From assembly GCA_037131655.1 (NCBI GenBank), contig JBAXQP010000045.1:1-12969 (forward strand): DNA of 12,969 nucleotides, read 5' to 3'. The notes beneath the pieces are model-generated. The model did no database searches. It saw nothing but the letters and a program-made list of their open reading frames with translations, and was not told the origin of the DNA. Shown in pieces: positions 7,395 through 12,969 of this stretch. The DNA is from a bacterium (GTDB lineage: Bacteria; Armatimonadota; Fimbriimonadia; Fimbriimonadales; JBAXQP01). Position numbers and translations under genes: made by a program. Numbering within the stretch: position 1 is the first letter of the stretch; each line of letters opens with the position of its first letter.

Positions 7395-8390
7395 TTATGG
7401 TCTAAACAGACTGTTCGAACTAAAGAATGTATTTTTCAGCAACCATGCTGTGTTTAAGATAGTATAGATGTTGCCTGCGTCAAATTTTGTGGCTTTGGGG
7501 ACGTTTATAAGGTCTCCGGGCAACACGGCGATGTTCTGCTCGAGTCTTCCTTCGTTAGTTATCTTAATAAGGTTGAGTTTAAATCGCAGAACTTGGTTTG
7601 AATTCTTTGGGTCTTTGCGAAAGAGAACGCAACTACTCATCTTTGCGTTTGGTGTCTTATCGCCGCCAATCGAGATATAGTCCAATACAGTCTTGTTCTC
7701 TTGCCAGATATACTGACCAGGCCGCATCACTTCTCCAAGTAGAAAGACTCTGTTTTGAGTATCTTCCGGTACAAAAATGACATCGCCATCTTGAAGTTCA
7801 TAATTCTGTGAAAGATCTCCATGATAGAGAACGGCTCGCAGATCGAGAGGGATCGATTCATTTGGGCTATCGCGATGCGTTATTGTCGCATGTCGAAGGT
7901 CAGCGCGATCTGCGACGATGTAAGACGCTTGTGAAAGCGCATCAACAACCCTATCCCCAGGCTTGAAATCATAAACGCCTGGTCGGTTGACCATCCCAAG
8001 GAGGGCAACTTTTGGCTTACGGGTTTGCAACATCGTAACAGATATCTTTGGGTCAATATAGTATTGGCCTTCTTTGAGCGCTTTTTCAATAGCTCTGGCA
8101 ACTTCAGCAAGCGTTCTTCCTTCAGCTTGGACCGATCCGATGAGTTGCATAGAGATGGTGCCATCAAGAGATACCGGGGTTTGAGATGTTAAGGTAGTGT
8201 CACCATAGAGGGAAATCTGGACAACATCATCAACTTGCAGCCGATAGGTTTCCGCCACGTCAACCGTATATCCAAGGTTTGTTGACAGAATTAAGAACAA
8301 AACCATCAGATAGCTGAGGCGCATTTGTGTCTGCCCCCATTTCTGAATAGTTTTCAGTTTAAAAGTACAATCATTTCTGACAGATAACAT
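7395..8390 (-). CDS. Wza-like polysaccharide export protein (Poly_export + SLBB domains)
   Basis: A 331-residue exported protein. A hydrophobic segment at 25-38 forms a signal peptide with a possible signal peptidase I site after VDVA (residue 46); there is no lipobox Cys, unlike classical Wza. The Poly_export domain starts with YRLQVDDVVQISLYG (49-63) and includes DGTISMQLIGSV (76-87). Two SLBB-type repeats follow, at about 127-208 (VALLGMVNRPGVY) and 214-297 (VFLLGEVMRPGQY). The role is the outer-membrane/periplasmic channel for the polymer, paired with the Wzc-like gene 31 bases downstream. The ATG at 8388-8390 has AGGGGA nearby and is kept, but Met23 (8322-8324), directly before the signal peptide with GGGGG upstream, would give a more normal n-region. 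It is the first gene after a 389-base gap and probably heads the operon. Confidence 0.91.
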   Translation of the reverse strand: MLSVRNDCTFKLKTIQKWGQTQMRLSYLMVLFLILSTNLGYTVDVAETYRLQVDDVVQISLYGDTTLTSQTPVSLDGTISMQLIGSVQAEGRTLAEVARAIEKALKEGQYYIDPKISVTMLQTRKPKVALLGMVNRPGVYDFKPGDRVVDALSQASYIVADRADLRHATITHRDSPNESIPLDLRAVLYHGDLSQNYELQDGDVIFVPEDTQNRVFLLGEVMRPGQYIWQENKTVLDYISIGGDKTPNAKMSSCVLFRKDPKNSNQVLRFKLNLIKITNEGRLEQNIAVLPGDLINVPKATKFDAGNIYTILNTAWLLKNTFFSSNSLFRP

Positions 8391-8779
8391 TCTTTCCCCT
8401 ACCCTATCTTAAAACCTTCATGCTCCACATTATTGTTGGTCTTATTACGCCTTATAAAGAGGGCATGTTTTATAATTGCTCACCTGCAGCTATAAAAAAA
8501 CTCCAGTGGTACCAATATTGAATAATTAAGAGCGCAAGAATATCAACTTCAAATACGATTTGATCGAGAAAGAAGTTCCTTCATCCGCGTCCATAATCAT
8601 TGCTATCCTTTGGCTAACTGAAGCCTTACTGATCCCTTTTATCGTTGACAGATTATATAAAAAAAAAACTGCTTCACTACAAGATACCTTAAATTCATCA
8701 GATCTCAGCTTTAGTATGATTTTCATCAACATTTATTTATACGTAACTAATGTGTAGCAATAGCAGATAAAATTATGCT
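8391..8779. other. AT-rich non-coding gap between rsmI and the polysaccharide locus
   Basis: This 389-base stretch holds no convincing gene. Two short open frames (8526-8732 minus, 8560-8757 plus) lack ribosome sites and family resemblance. What it does hold: an A10 run (8659-8668), a TATAAT-type box on the minus strand, several TTATAA boxes (8450-8475), and small inverted repeats such as GGCT/AGCC near 8610. It probably carries the promoter and untranslated leader of the polysaccharide operon. I found no match to JUMPstart/ops elements or to a known riboswitch. Confidence 0.6.
8652..8682 (-). promoter_or_regulatory. Candidate promoter for the polysaccharide operon with a T10 spacer tract
   Basis: On the minus strand a perfect -10 TATAAT (8652-8657) lies 19 bases from a partial -35 TTGTAG (8677-8682). 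Most of the spacer is a run of ten T (+ strand A10, 8659-8668). Transcription would start near 8645, giving a leader of about 255 bases before the Wza-like start. The -35 match is only moderate and the spacer is longer than the optimal 17, so this is a candidate; closer TTATAA boxes near 8450-8475 are alternatives. Confidence 0.35.
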
Positions 8780-9472
8780 TCAACTTGAGCTATTTGTTTT
8801 AAATTGGCCCTCTATTACGATTACAATTTCGCCCTTGGGGTCCTTCTTCTTGAAATGAGCGATGGCCTCACTCAATGGTGAAACAACCAATTCTTCAAAC
8901 TTCTTCGTTAACTCTCGACAAACTACGACTTTTCTATCCCCTAATGCTTTTAAGGCTGTTTCGAGAGTGGAGACTAGGCGGTAGGGCGATTCATAGAGAA
9001 CGAGAGTTTCTTCATCATCCCGATAGCTTTCCAGTAATCGTAAGCGCTCACCAGCCTTGCGGGGAGCAAAACCAAGAAAATGGAACCGCTGCGCTCTCAT
9101 TCCTGCCGCAGAAATCGCTGTAGCTAAGGCGCTGGGGCCAGGGATTGGAATAACGAGAATTTTCGCTGAATGAGCCGCTTCAACAAGCAGCCCTCCCGGA
9201 TCGGATATCCCAGGAGTTCCACTGTCAGTTACCAAAGCGATATTTATGCCCTCATTCAATCGGTTTATTAGATCATCAATCTTCGATCGGTCTGAGTGTT
9301 GATGAAAGCTGACAGTGGGAACGTGTATTTCAAAGTGGGTAAGCAATCGGCGCGTCATGCGAGTATCTTCTGCCGCAACCAAATCGACTTCTTTAAGGAT
9401 TCGAAGTGCGCGCAGAGTGATATCTTCCAGATTGCCGATAGGGGTTGCAACCACGTAAAGGGTTCCTGGCAT
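8780..9472 (-). CDS. rsmI: 16S rRNA (cytidine(1402)-2'-O)-methyltransferase RsmI
   Basis: A 230-residue cytoplasmic tetrapyrrole-methylase-fold enzyme that 2'-O-methylates C1402 of 16S rRNA using S-adenosylmethionine. The family motifs are all present in order: LYVVATPIGNLEDIT (5-19), AEDTR (34-38), VTDSGTPGISDPG (81-93), IPGPSA (110-115), FLGFAPRK (132-139), YESPYRL (160-166), RELTKKFEE (186-194) and GEIVIVIEG (214-222). It is shorter than the E. coli protein (about 286 residues) because it stops right after the methylase core and lacks the C-terminal extension. The ATG has AAGGAGA about 9 bases upstream. A hairpin terminator sits just before that site, so it needs read-through from the foldase gene or its own unseen promoter. 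The call is secure. Confidence 0.96.
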   Translation of the reverse strand: MPGTLYVVATPIGNLEDITLRALRILKEVDLVAAEDTRMTRRLLTHFEIHVPTVSFHQHSDRSKIDDLINRLNEGINIALVTDSGTPGISDPGGLLVEAAHSAKILVIPIPGPSALATAISAAGMRAQRFHFLGFAPRKAGERLRLLESYRDDEETLVLYESPYRLVSTLETALKALGDRKVVVCRELTKKFEELVVSPLSEAIAHFKKKDPKGEIVIVIEGQFKTNSSS

Positions 9473-9497
9473 CTAACAGATTCTCCTTGGCAAAAGA

Positions 9498-9529
9498 ACA
9501 ATCGCAGGGGTGATTGCCCCTGCGATTGT
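9498..9529 (-). terminator. Strong intrinsic terminator after the PpiD-like gene
   Basis: A perfect 13-bp stem (ACAATCGCAGGGG / CCCCTGCGATTGT) with a 6-base loop lies 17 bases past the stop of the foldase gene. On the minus strand it is followed by TTCTTTT, as expected for a Rho-independent terminator. Its far end is about ten bases before the rsmI Shine-Dalgarno, so it separates the two genes and could also act as an attenuator of rsmI. Confidence 0.8.
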
Positions 9530-9546
9530 AGTTATAATTAAGTAGG

Positions 9547-11055
9547 TTAGCGCCCCGCAGGCTTATTAGTTGGCGGTTTTTGCGGTGTTACTGTCGGCTG
9601 CGGGGATTTTGGCATTTTAGCCGTCATTGCCTGCATTAATGCTACTTCTTGCATCGCTTTGTCCTTCATCCTCATCTGCAAATAAGCATTTGCAATCCCC
9701 TGATGAATCATCAATGACGCTCGATCAGGGATAGAAGCAGATTTGGAGGCTTGTTCAAGTTGCTTAACTGCTTTATCGTTCTGCTTTTGTTCGATAAAGA
9801 TGCTCGCGAGTTCGGTACGAAGCTGAGGGTCACCCTTCTCTCGAATAAGCACTTCAAGCGATTTGATCATCGTTTCAGTGTATTTATCTCGATCCGTTGG
9901 TTTCAGCGCAGGGTCCATGCGAAGTTCGTTAGCAACTCTCCACTTCAGGTAGGCGTTTAAAAGAGGCGCGAACGAAGGTTTCTCAAGCAAAGCCATCAAC
10001 TCTAATTGAACCTGTTTCCTTTTCGCTGGTTCAAGGATTTGACCTTGCACTTCCTTGTTATATCGCATAAGCGCGTTAAATGTCGGTTCCACCATCTCAA
10101 CTTTAGCGCTCTCCATGAGCTTACTGGCTTCCTCTTGAAATTGTTGAGAAGCCAGGTTATCTTGAATTTGCGTTATAATGGCGGCCTTGTTTTTATCGAA
10201 ATCTGCCTGCTTAAATGACTTAGACATCCGCGAATCGGCAACGTAGAAAATACCGTAGCTACTAGGAAATGCAGGGTTTTGGAAAACGATCGGGTCGGAT
10301 ATCTGACCTTTCCCAATGGTAGCAACGGCTTTTATGGCTTTATAGTTGGGATCGAATTGTAGCTGTGCTTTACCGATCCATGCCAATTCGCCTTTCCTCT
10401 TTTTTGCCTCGGGAGGGTCTTCAGAGTACTTCTGATAGGCCTCATCAAAGCTCATTCCGGCGCGAATCTTCTGTACGATATCTTTTGCATTTTGCTCAGC
10501 AACCGGCGCAGTCTTACCCTTTCCGGCGATTATGAGCCGATAGAGATGAACTTCTTCAAAAACGCCTAAAGCATCCGCTTCTGTGACCTTGATGCTCGCT
10601 TTTTTCTTATCAATCAGCGCTTTCATTATTAGCTGAGTTTTAATAAATTCCACTGAAAGGGCATTACCGCCCTGCTCTTTTTCAACTTTCTCAATTCCTT
10701 TTTGAATGGTCTTCTCATCAGGCATGACCCCCTGATCATTAGCCATTTTCTCGTAAATGGGTTTATAGAGCGCTAAACTAAGTGCTTCTCCCTGCAAATT
10801 CAGGTCATCTAAAGCCGACTGAGCAGGTCTGGCATTCCTTAGGAAATCGTATGCAGCATTAAAATCATTTGAACCTACTTCCAGGCCGTTGACTTTCGCT
10901 ATTGTCGTTTGCTCAGCATTCTGGTTGCCTTTTCCAGGCCCCATATCCCCGCTGAAAAAGCTGATCATACCGACACATAGGATAATTGCTAATCCTATAA
11001 AGATAACCTTATCGAAGCCTTTATTGACCCATCTGCGCATTTTCATAATTGACAT
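9547..11055 (-). CDS. PpiD/SurA-like peptidyl-prolyl isomerase-family protein, membrane-anchored, with C-terminal TPR-like region
   Basis: A 502-residue protein, probably a periplasmic foldase. A basic N-terminus and a membrane anchor at 16-35 are followed by a SurA_N/PpiD-like opening (IAKVNGLEVGSNDFNAAY, 52-69) and a helical chaperone region to about 165. A parvulin-type (PpiC) domain lies at about 168-278, with MSFDEAYQKYSEDP (201-214) and GELAWIGKAQ (222-231). The two usual parvulin histidines are not seen: the first strand reads YRLIIAG where RHILV is typical, and the last reads YGIFYVADS where GYHIIKV is typical. Isomerase activity may therefore be weak or lost, leaving a chaperone role (inference). 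Helical repeats at about 408-478 look TPR-like, and the tail is rich in Pro. GGAGA lies about 10 bases before the ATG; Met4 and Met6 are alternatives. A terminator follows the gene. Confidence 0.85.
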   Translation of the reverse strand: MSIMKMRRWVNKGFDKVIFIGLAIILCVGMISFFSGDMGPGKGNQNAEQTTIAKVNGLEVGSNDFNAAYDFLRNARPAQSALDDLNLQGEALSLALYKPIYEKMANDQGVMPDEKTIQKGIEKVEKEQGGNALSVEFIKTQLIMKALIDKKKASIKVTEADALGVFEEVHLYRLIIAGKGKTAPVAEQNAKDIVQKIRAGMSFDEAYQKYSEDPPEAKKRKGELAWIGKAQLQFDPNYKAIKAVATIGKGQISDPIVFQNPAFPSSYGIFYVADSRMSKSFKQADFDKNKAAIITQIQDNLASQQFQEEASKLMESAKVEMVEPTFNALMRYNKEVQGQILEPAKRKQVQLELMALLEKPSFAPLLNAYLKWRVANELRMDPALKPTDRDKYTETMIKSLEVLIREKGDPQLRTELASIFIEQKQNDKAVKQLEQASKSASIPDRASLMIHQGIANAYLQMRMKDKAMQEVALMQAMTAKMPKSPQPTVTPQKPPTNKPAGR

Positions 11056-11074
11056 GATTCTTTATCTCCATGTA

Positions 11075-11099
11075 GCGGTCAAAACTTTGTTAAGACCGC
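11075..11099. repeat. 25-bp imperfect palindrome upstream of the PpiD-like gene
   Basis: GCGGTC and GACCGC arms are 13 bases apart, and within the spacer another three bases on each side pair around the centre, so 9 of the 11 inner positions match. It lies 20 bases upstream of the foldase ATG, inside the leader or promoter. No T run follows on either strand, so a terminator is unlikely; an operator or a leader hairpin fits better. Confidence 0.4.
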
Positions 11100-11155
11100 A
11101 AAATCGTTTTGGGGAAATCCCCTTATCTCTGCCGGACGAATAGATTTATTAATAC

Positions 11156-11995
11156 TTATGCTTCAAGCAATTTGCGAATACCGAGAATGCAGCGATGTGA
11201 TATTTCATCAGAAGTTAGGCCTTCGATACGGGCATGAGTTTCAAGTGATAAAAATCCGTTGTACCCATCAGCTTTCAAGGCTTTAAACTGGCCTGCGTAG
11301 TCTATCTGACCTTCTCCAACGATGACGAAATTATCTTCACCCCCCGATGATACCGCGTCTTTGATATGTACGTGGGCAAGATATGGCTTAATTGCGTTAT
11401 AACCGTTAGGAAAAGGTGTTTCTCCAGCGCAAAAGGCGTTGCCCGGGTCCCAGCATACTTTAATATAGGGCGAATCGATCATTTTGAAAACACGCGCTGT
11501 CTCTTCGCCGGATCCCAGCATACAGGAATACTCGTTTTCAAGAATAAGAGTCACTCCTGCCCGCTCAGCCATTTTTATCGGTTCCGCCAATGCCTCTGCA
11601 ATTTTCGTAACCAGAGTATCAGTCAGTTTCTCCGTTCGCCAGAATGAGAAAACACGGACGAAAGGAGTTTCGAACTCATTAGCGATTTCTAAACAGTGCG
11701 CAAGGAGCTTCAATTGCTCATCGAGTGGCGTTTGTGCGGCTAGATGCAGCGGACCCGTCGGTCCGCCTTCGCCTTCAAAATTACACTTATAGAAGGGAGA
11801 CGCAATCCCGCATATGGTTAGGTTATAATCTTTGGCGATCCGCTTGCAGCGTTTACGAGCATCAGCATCGATTTTGGTGACATTATCGCCCCAAAGCCCG
11901 CGCAGTTCTGCTCCTTCTACGCCGTTTTCGTTCATCCATTTGGCAACTGTTTCGAAATCTTCTGAAACTTCGTCGGTTATAACTGCTAATCTCAT
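11156..11995 (-). CDS. Sugar phosphate isomerase/epimerase (xylose isomerase-like TIM barrel)
   Basis: A 279-residue cytoplasmic TIM-barrel protein of the AP-endonuclease-2/xylose isomerase-like superfamily. Likely metal ligands lie at the strand ends: Glu153 (LILENE), Asp183 (CWDPGN), His210 (AHVHIKD) and Glu252 (LSLETH); a VGEGQIDY segment (226-233) precedes the last strands, as in hydroxypyruvate isomerase and sugar 3-epimerase relatives. Length is normal. Substrate cannot be assigned: the family includes isomerases, epimerases and dehydratases of keto-sugars and inositols, and the neighbours (a foldase and an RNA methyltransferase) give no pathway. The ATG has AGGAA about 7 bases upstream and a good promoter behind it. 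The gap of 100 bases to the next gene contains a small GGGG/CCCC hairpin (11111-11122) and the palindrome described separately. Confidence 0.85.
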   Translation of the reverse strand: MRLAVITDEVSEDFETVAKWMNENGVEGAELRGLWGDNVTKIDADARKRCKRIAKDYNLTICGIASPFYKCNFEGEGGPTGPLHLAAQTPLDEQLKLLAHCLEIANEFETPFVRVFSFWRTEKLTDTLVTKIAEALAEPIKMAERAGVTLILENEYSCMLGSGEETARVFKMIDSPYIKVCWDPGNAFCAGETPFPNGYNAIKPYLAHVHIKDAVSSGGEDNFVIVGEGQIDYAGQFKALKADGYNGFLSLETHARIEGLTSDEISHRCILGIRKLLEA

Positions 11996-12017
11996 ATATT
12001 TTCCTGCTTAATGATGA

Positions 12018-12047
12018 ATCCTAGCCGACCGACAACCTTTTTGTCAA
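12018..12047 (-). promoter_or_regulatory. Promoter for the sugar isomerase gene
   Basis: On the minus strand a consensus -35 TTGACA (12042-12047) is separated by 18 bases from -10 TAGGAT (12018-12023). A start near 12011 gives a leader of about 15 bases that still contains the AGGAA ribosome site. The -35 is perfect, and the -10 keeps the important first two and last bases. Confidence 0.55.
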
Positions 12048-12048
12048 G

Positions 12049-12079
12049 TTGAGGGTTCCAAGGTTCGTTTAGGTATACT
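12049..12079 (+). promoter_or_regulatory. Promoter for the TrmH-like gene, giving a leaderless message
   Basis: A -10 TATACT (12074-12079) lies 19 bases after a weak -35 TTGAGG (12049-12054). Transcription would begin around 12086, one or two bases before the ATG at 12088, and no Shine-Dalgarno is present, so translation is probably leaderless. The region also carries the divergent isomerase promoter; the two -35 boxes are adjacent. Confidence 0.45.
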
Positions 12080-12087
12080 CAACCATA

Positions 12088-12699
12088 ATGAGAAAGGTCA
12101 TCATAAAACAAGTTCGAGAGCACATACAAGAGGTTTGGGAGGCAAGCGGTCGCTCAGAAGAAGACCCTGGATTGAGAGCACATTTTAATGAAAAGCCCCG
12201 TCTGCCCGTTACTGTAGTATGTAGTCATCTCGATAAAGAAATTAATCACGGAAATATTCTTCGAATCTCCGAATGTTTTCGCGCAGAGGAAGTGATTTTC
12301 GGAACAAGAGGCGGGGATATACTGGACATCTCCGGTTCAGTCGGCGCTCAAGTTTGGCAGCCTTGGCGATGGTCGGATGCTGAAGAGATACTTTGCGAGT
12401 TAAAAGCGAAGGGCTATCATCTTTATGCTTTGCATCTTTCCCCCCAAGCAAAAGCGGTGCAGAAGATGACTTGGCAATTCCCTGCTGCTTTGGTTCTAGG
12501 TCAAGAACTCGAAGGGTTCCGTCCTGAAGTCCTCGCGCTATGCGATGAGCACGTTGCCATTCCCCTTTATGGCCTGATCACTTCTCTAAATGTAGCCGTT
12601 GCTACCGGCATCTGCTTGCACCACATCGCTGATTACTACCATCACCACACCCCCACCTTCACCCCCGCCAGGGCCGTGTCGCAACGTTTGGTCAAGTGA
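12088..12699 (+). CDS. SpoU/TrmH family RNA 2'-O-methyltransferase
   Basis: A 203-residue SPOUT-class enzyme that would 2'-O-methylate a ribose in tRNA or rRNA with S-adenosylmethionine. The three family motifs are clear: motif 1 NHGNILRISECF (53-64) with the catalytic-type Arg59, motif 2 LVLGQELEGF (135-144), and motif 3 IPLYGLITSLNVAVATG (158-174), the knotted cofactor-binding part. The typical second Ser of SLNVSVA is Ala here, a mild change. Only a short N-terminal helical extension is present, with no L30e-type substrate-binding domain, so it resembles compact TrmH/TrmL-size enzymes; the RNA target cannot be told. It is the only gene on the plus strand, divergent from the isomerase, with no ribosome site upstream of its ATG. 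No obvious terminator hairpin follows directly; a repeat-rich stretch does. Confidence 0.9.
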   Translation: MRKVIIKQVREHIQEVWEASGRSEEDPGLRAHFNEKPRLPVTVVCSHLDKEINHGNILRISECFRAEEVIFGTRGGDILDISGSVGAQVWQPWRWSDAEEILCELKAKGYHLYALHLSPQAKAVQKMTWQFPAALVLGQELEGFRPEVLALCDEHVAIPLYGLITSLNVAVATGICLHHIADYYHHHTPTFTPARAVSQRLVK

Positions 12700-12731
12700 T
12701 TGGCTCTTAAGGCGAAAGGTGTACTCCATCA

Positions 12732-12816
12732 GTGTCAAATCGAGGGATGGCTTGTGCCTGTAGCATCCTCCTCTAGAATCTTCCAGACAGATTCTTCACT
12801 TCGTTAAGAATGACAC
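12732..12816. repeat. Intergenic inverted-repeat element A (AGATTCTTC-type)
   Basis: A stretch with stacked inverted repeats: GTGTCA (12732-12737) with TGACAC (12811-12816) as outer arms; AGAATC (12775-12780) with GATTCT (12790-12795); and ATTCTT (12791-12796) with AAGAAT (12806-12811). The segment ATTCTTCACTTCGTTAAGAAT resembles short dispersed repeats, with the pattern TTC-TTCGCTTCG-AAGAATGACA, that recur in intergenic DNA of many environmental bacterial genomes. Copy number in this genome cannot be seen from one window. Confidence 0.4.
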
Positions 12817-12871
12817 GCATTTGCTAAAGCTACGGCGTGTATGGGCTTTACCCCTCACGCGGGTCTCTTGT

Positions 12872-12895
12872 AGGGGCGTAGCTTGCTGCGCCCCT
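12872..12895. repeat. Intergenic palindrome B (GTAGGGGCG...CGCCCC type)
   Basis: A near-perfect 24-base palindrome: AGGGGCG pairs with CGCCCCT, and the stem continues through one G-T pair to a very short loop. It is framed by CCTCAC (12853-12858) and GTGAGG (12904-12909), so a larger fold is possible. The form is that of REP-like palindromes found in intergenic DNA. It might also stop transcription from the TrmH-like gene, but no T run follows. Confidence 0.5.
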
Positions 12896-12931
12896 CGTAG
12901 GGGGTGAGGTCTATCAAGCTCGTCACCGGAA

Positions 12932-12963
12932 CCCTTCGATATGGCCTGACGGCCTACTCAGGG
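12932..12963. repeat. Intergenic palindrome C (CCCTTCG...CAGGG type)
   Basis: Outer arms CCCT and AGGG (12960-12963) enclose a GGCC-TGAC-GGCC hairpin (12943-12954). The layout CCCTTCGA...CTACTCAGGG resembles another widely seen intergenic repeat type. It is the third inverted-repeat unit in about 230 bases and may continue beyond the window. Confidence 0.4.
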
Positions 12964-12969
12964 AGGCGG

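Noticed and set aside
8526..8732. A 68-codon minus-strand frame in the gap before the polysaccharide locus.
   Set aside because: No Shine-Dalgarno, no recognisable family, and it overlaps the candidate promoter.
8560..8757. A 65-codon plus-strand frame whose middle (Val-Pro-Ser-Ser, hydrophobic helix, Lys-Lys-Lys) faintly recalls a PEP-CTERM sorting tail.
   Set aside because: It starts at TTG with no ribosome site, the basic end is followed by 25 more residues, and it crosses the A10 run; base composition fits non-coding DNA.
8391..8779. JUMPstart/ops (GGCGGTAG-type) element or a cyclic-di-GMP riboswitch before the operon.
   Set aside because: No ops core and no recognisable riboswitch core was found on the minus strand.
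8780..8820. Terminator after rsmI (GCTCAAGTTGAAGC followed by ATAATTTTATC).
   Set aside because: The possible stem is mismatched and its loop is too small to form; not a convincing hairpin.
11111..11122. GGGGA/TCCCC mini-palindrome after the isomerase gene as a terminator.
   Set aside because: Only a 4-5 bp stem with two to four loop bases, and no continuous T run after it on the minus strand.
11484..11792. A 102-codon plus-strand frame, plus a 93-codon one, inside the isomerase gene.
   Set aside because: Both are antisense to a clear TIM-barrel gene with intact metal-site motifs, and neither has a ribosome site or family signature.
12700..12969. CRISPR array or tRNA in the repeat-rich right end.
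   Set aside because: The repeats are palindromic, of different sequence and not regularly spaced, and no tRNA cloverleaf or CCA end is visible.

Overview
The window is a stretch of bacterial chromosome at roughly 45% G+C by eye. It holds an exopolysaccharide/exosortase locus next to housekeeping and general metabolism genes. An outer-membrane export protein of the Wza type, exosortase with EpsI, and RsmI point to a diderm bacterium. The divergence of the proteins and the intergenic repeats suggest a non-proteobacterial lineage, possibly Armatimonadota or a similar poorly sampled phylum; this is a weak inference, because no rRNA or single-copy marker of high resolution is present.

Layout. Everything from position 1 to 11995 reads leftward (minus strand). 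From its 5' end the order is: a TIM-barrel sugar phosphate isomerase/epimerase (11156-11995); a membrane-anchored PpiD/SurA-like foldase with a C-terminal TPR-like region (9547-11055); a strong hairpin terminator (9498-9529); rsmI (8780-9472); an AT-rich non-coding stretch (8391-8779) with a candidate promoter; then the polysaccharide locus. That locus runs: Wza-like export protein (7395-8390), Wzc/BY-kinase-like chain length protein (5156-7363), a terminator-like hairpin (5108-5129), minimal phosphoglycosyl transferase (4339-5040), UbiA-family prenyltransferase resembling decaprenyl-phosphate phosphoribosyltransferase (3258-4307), GtrA-family membrane protein (2658-3236), exosortase (1771-2661), EpsI (1049-1783), and an O-antigen ligase/polymerase-like protein cut by the window edge (1-1023). 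On the right a SpoU/TrmH-type RNA methyltransferase (12088-12699) reads rightward from a divergent promoter region. The last 270 bases are non-coding and full of inverted repeats that look like dispersed genomic repeats.

How the parts fit. The phosphoglycosyl transferase would load the first sugar phosphate on the lipid carrier. The UbiA homologue could make a polyprenyl-phosphate pentose, and the GtrA protein could move that lipid-linked sugar across the membrane. The ligase/polymerase-like protein would polymerise or attach the glycan, with Wzc and Wza for length control and export. Exosortase and EpsI would anchor PEP-CTERM-type proteins at the surface; no substrate is encoded here. Glycosyltransferases, a flippase and substrates are expected beyond position 1.

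Most notable: the UbiA + GtrA pair, which mirrors the mycobacterial arabinan-precursor genes; an Arg in place of the Walker A Lys in the BY-kinase; a C8 tract early in epsI and a T10 tract inside the candidate promoter spacer (both possible slippage sites); a foldase domain without the parvulin histidines; and a probably leaderless methyltransferase gene.
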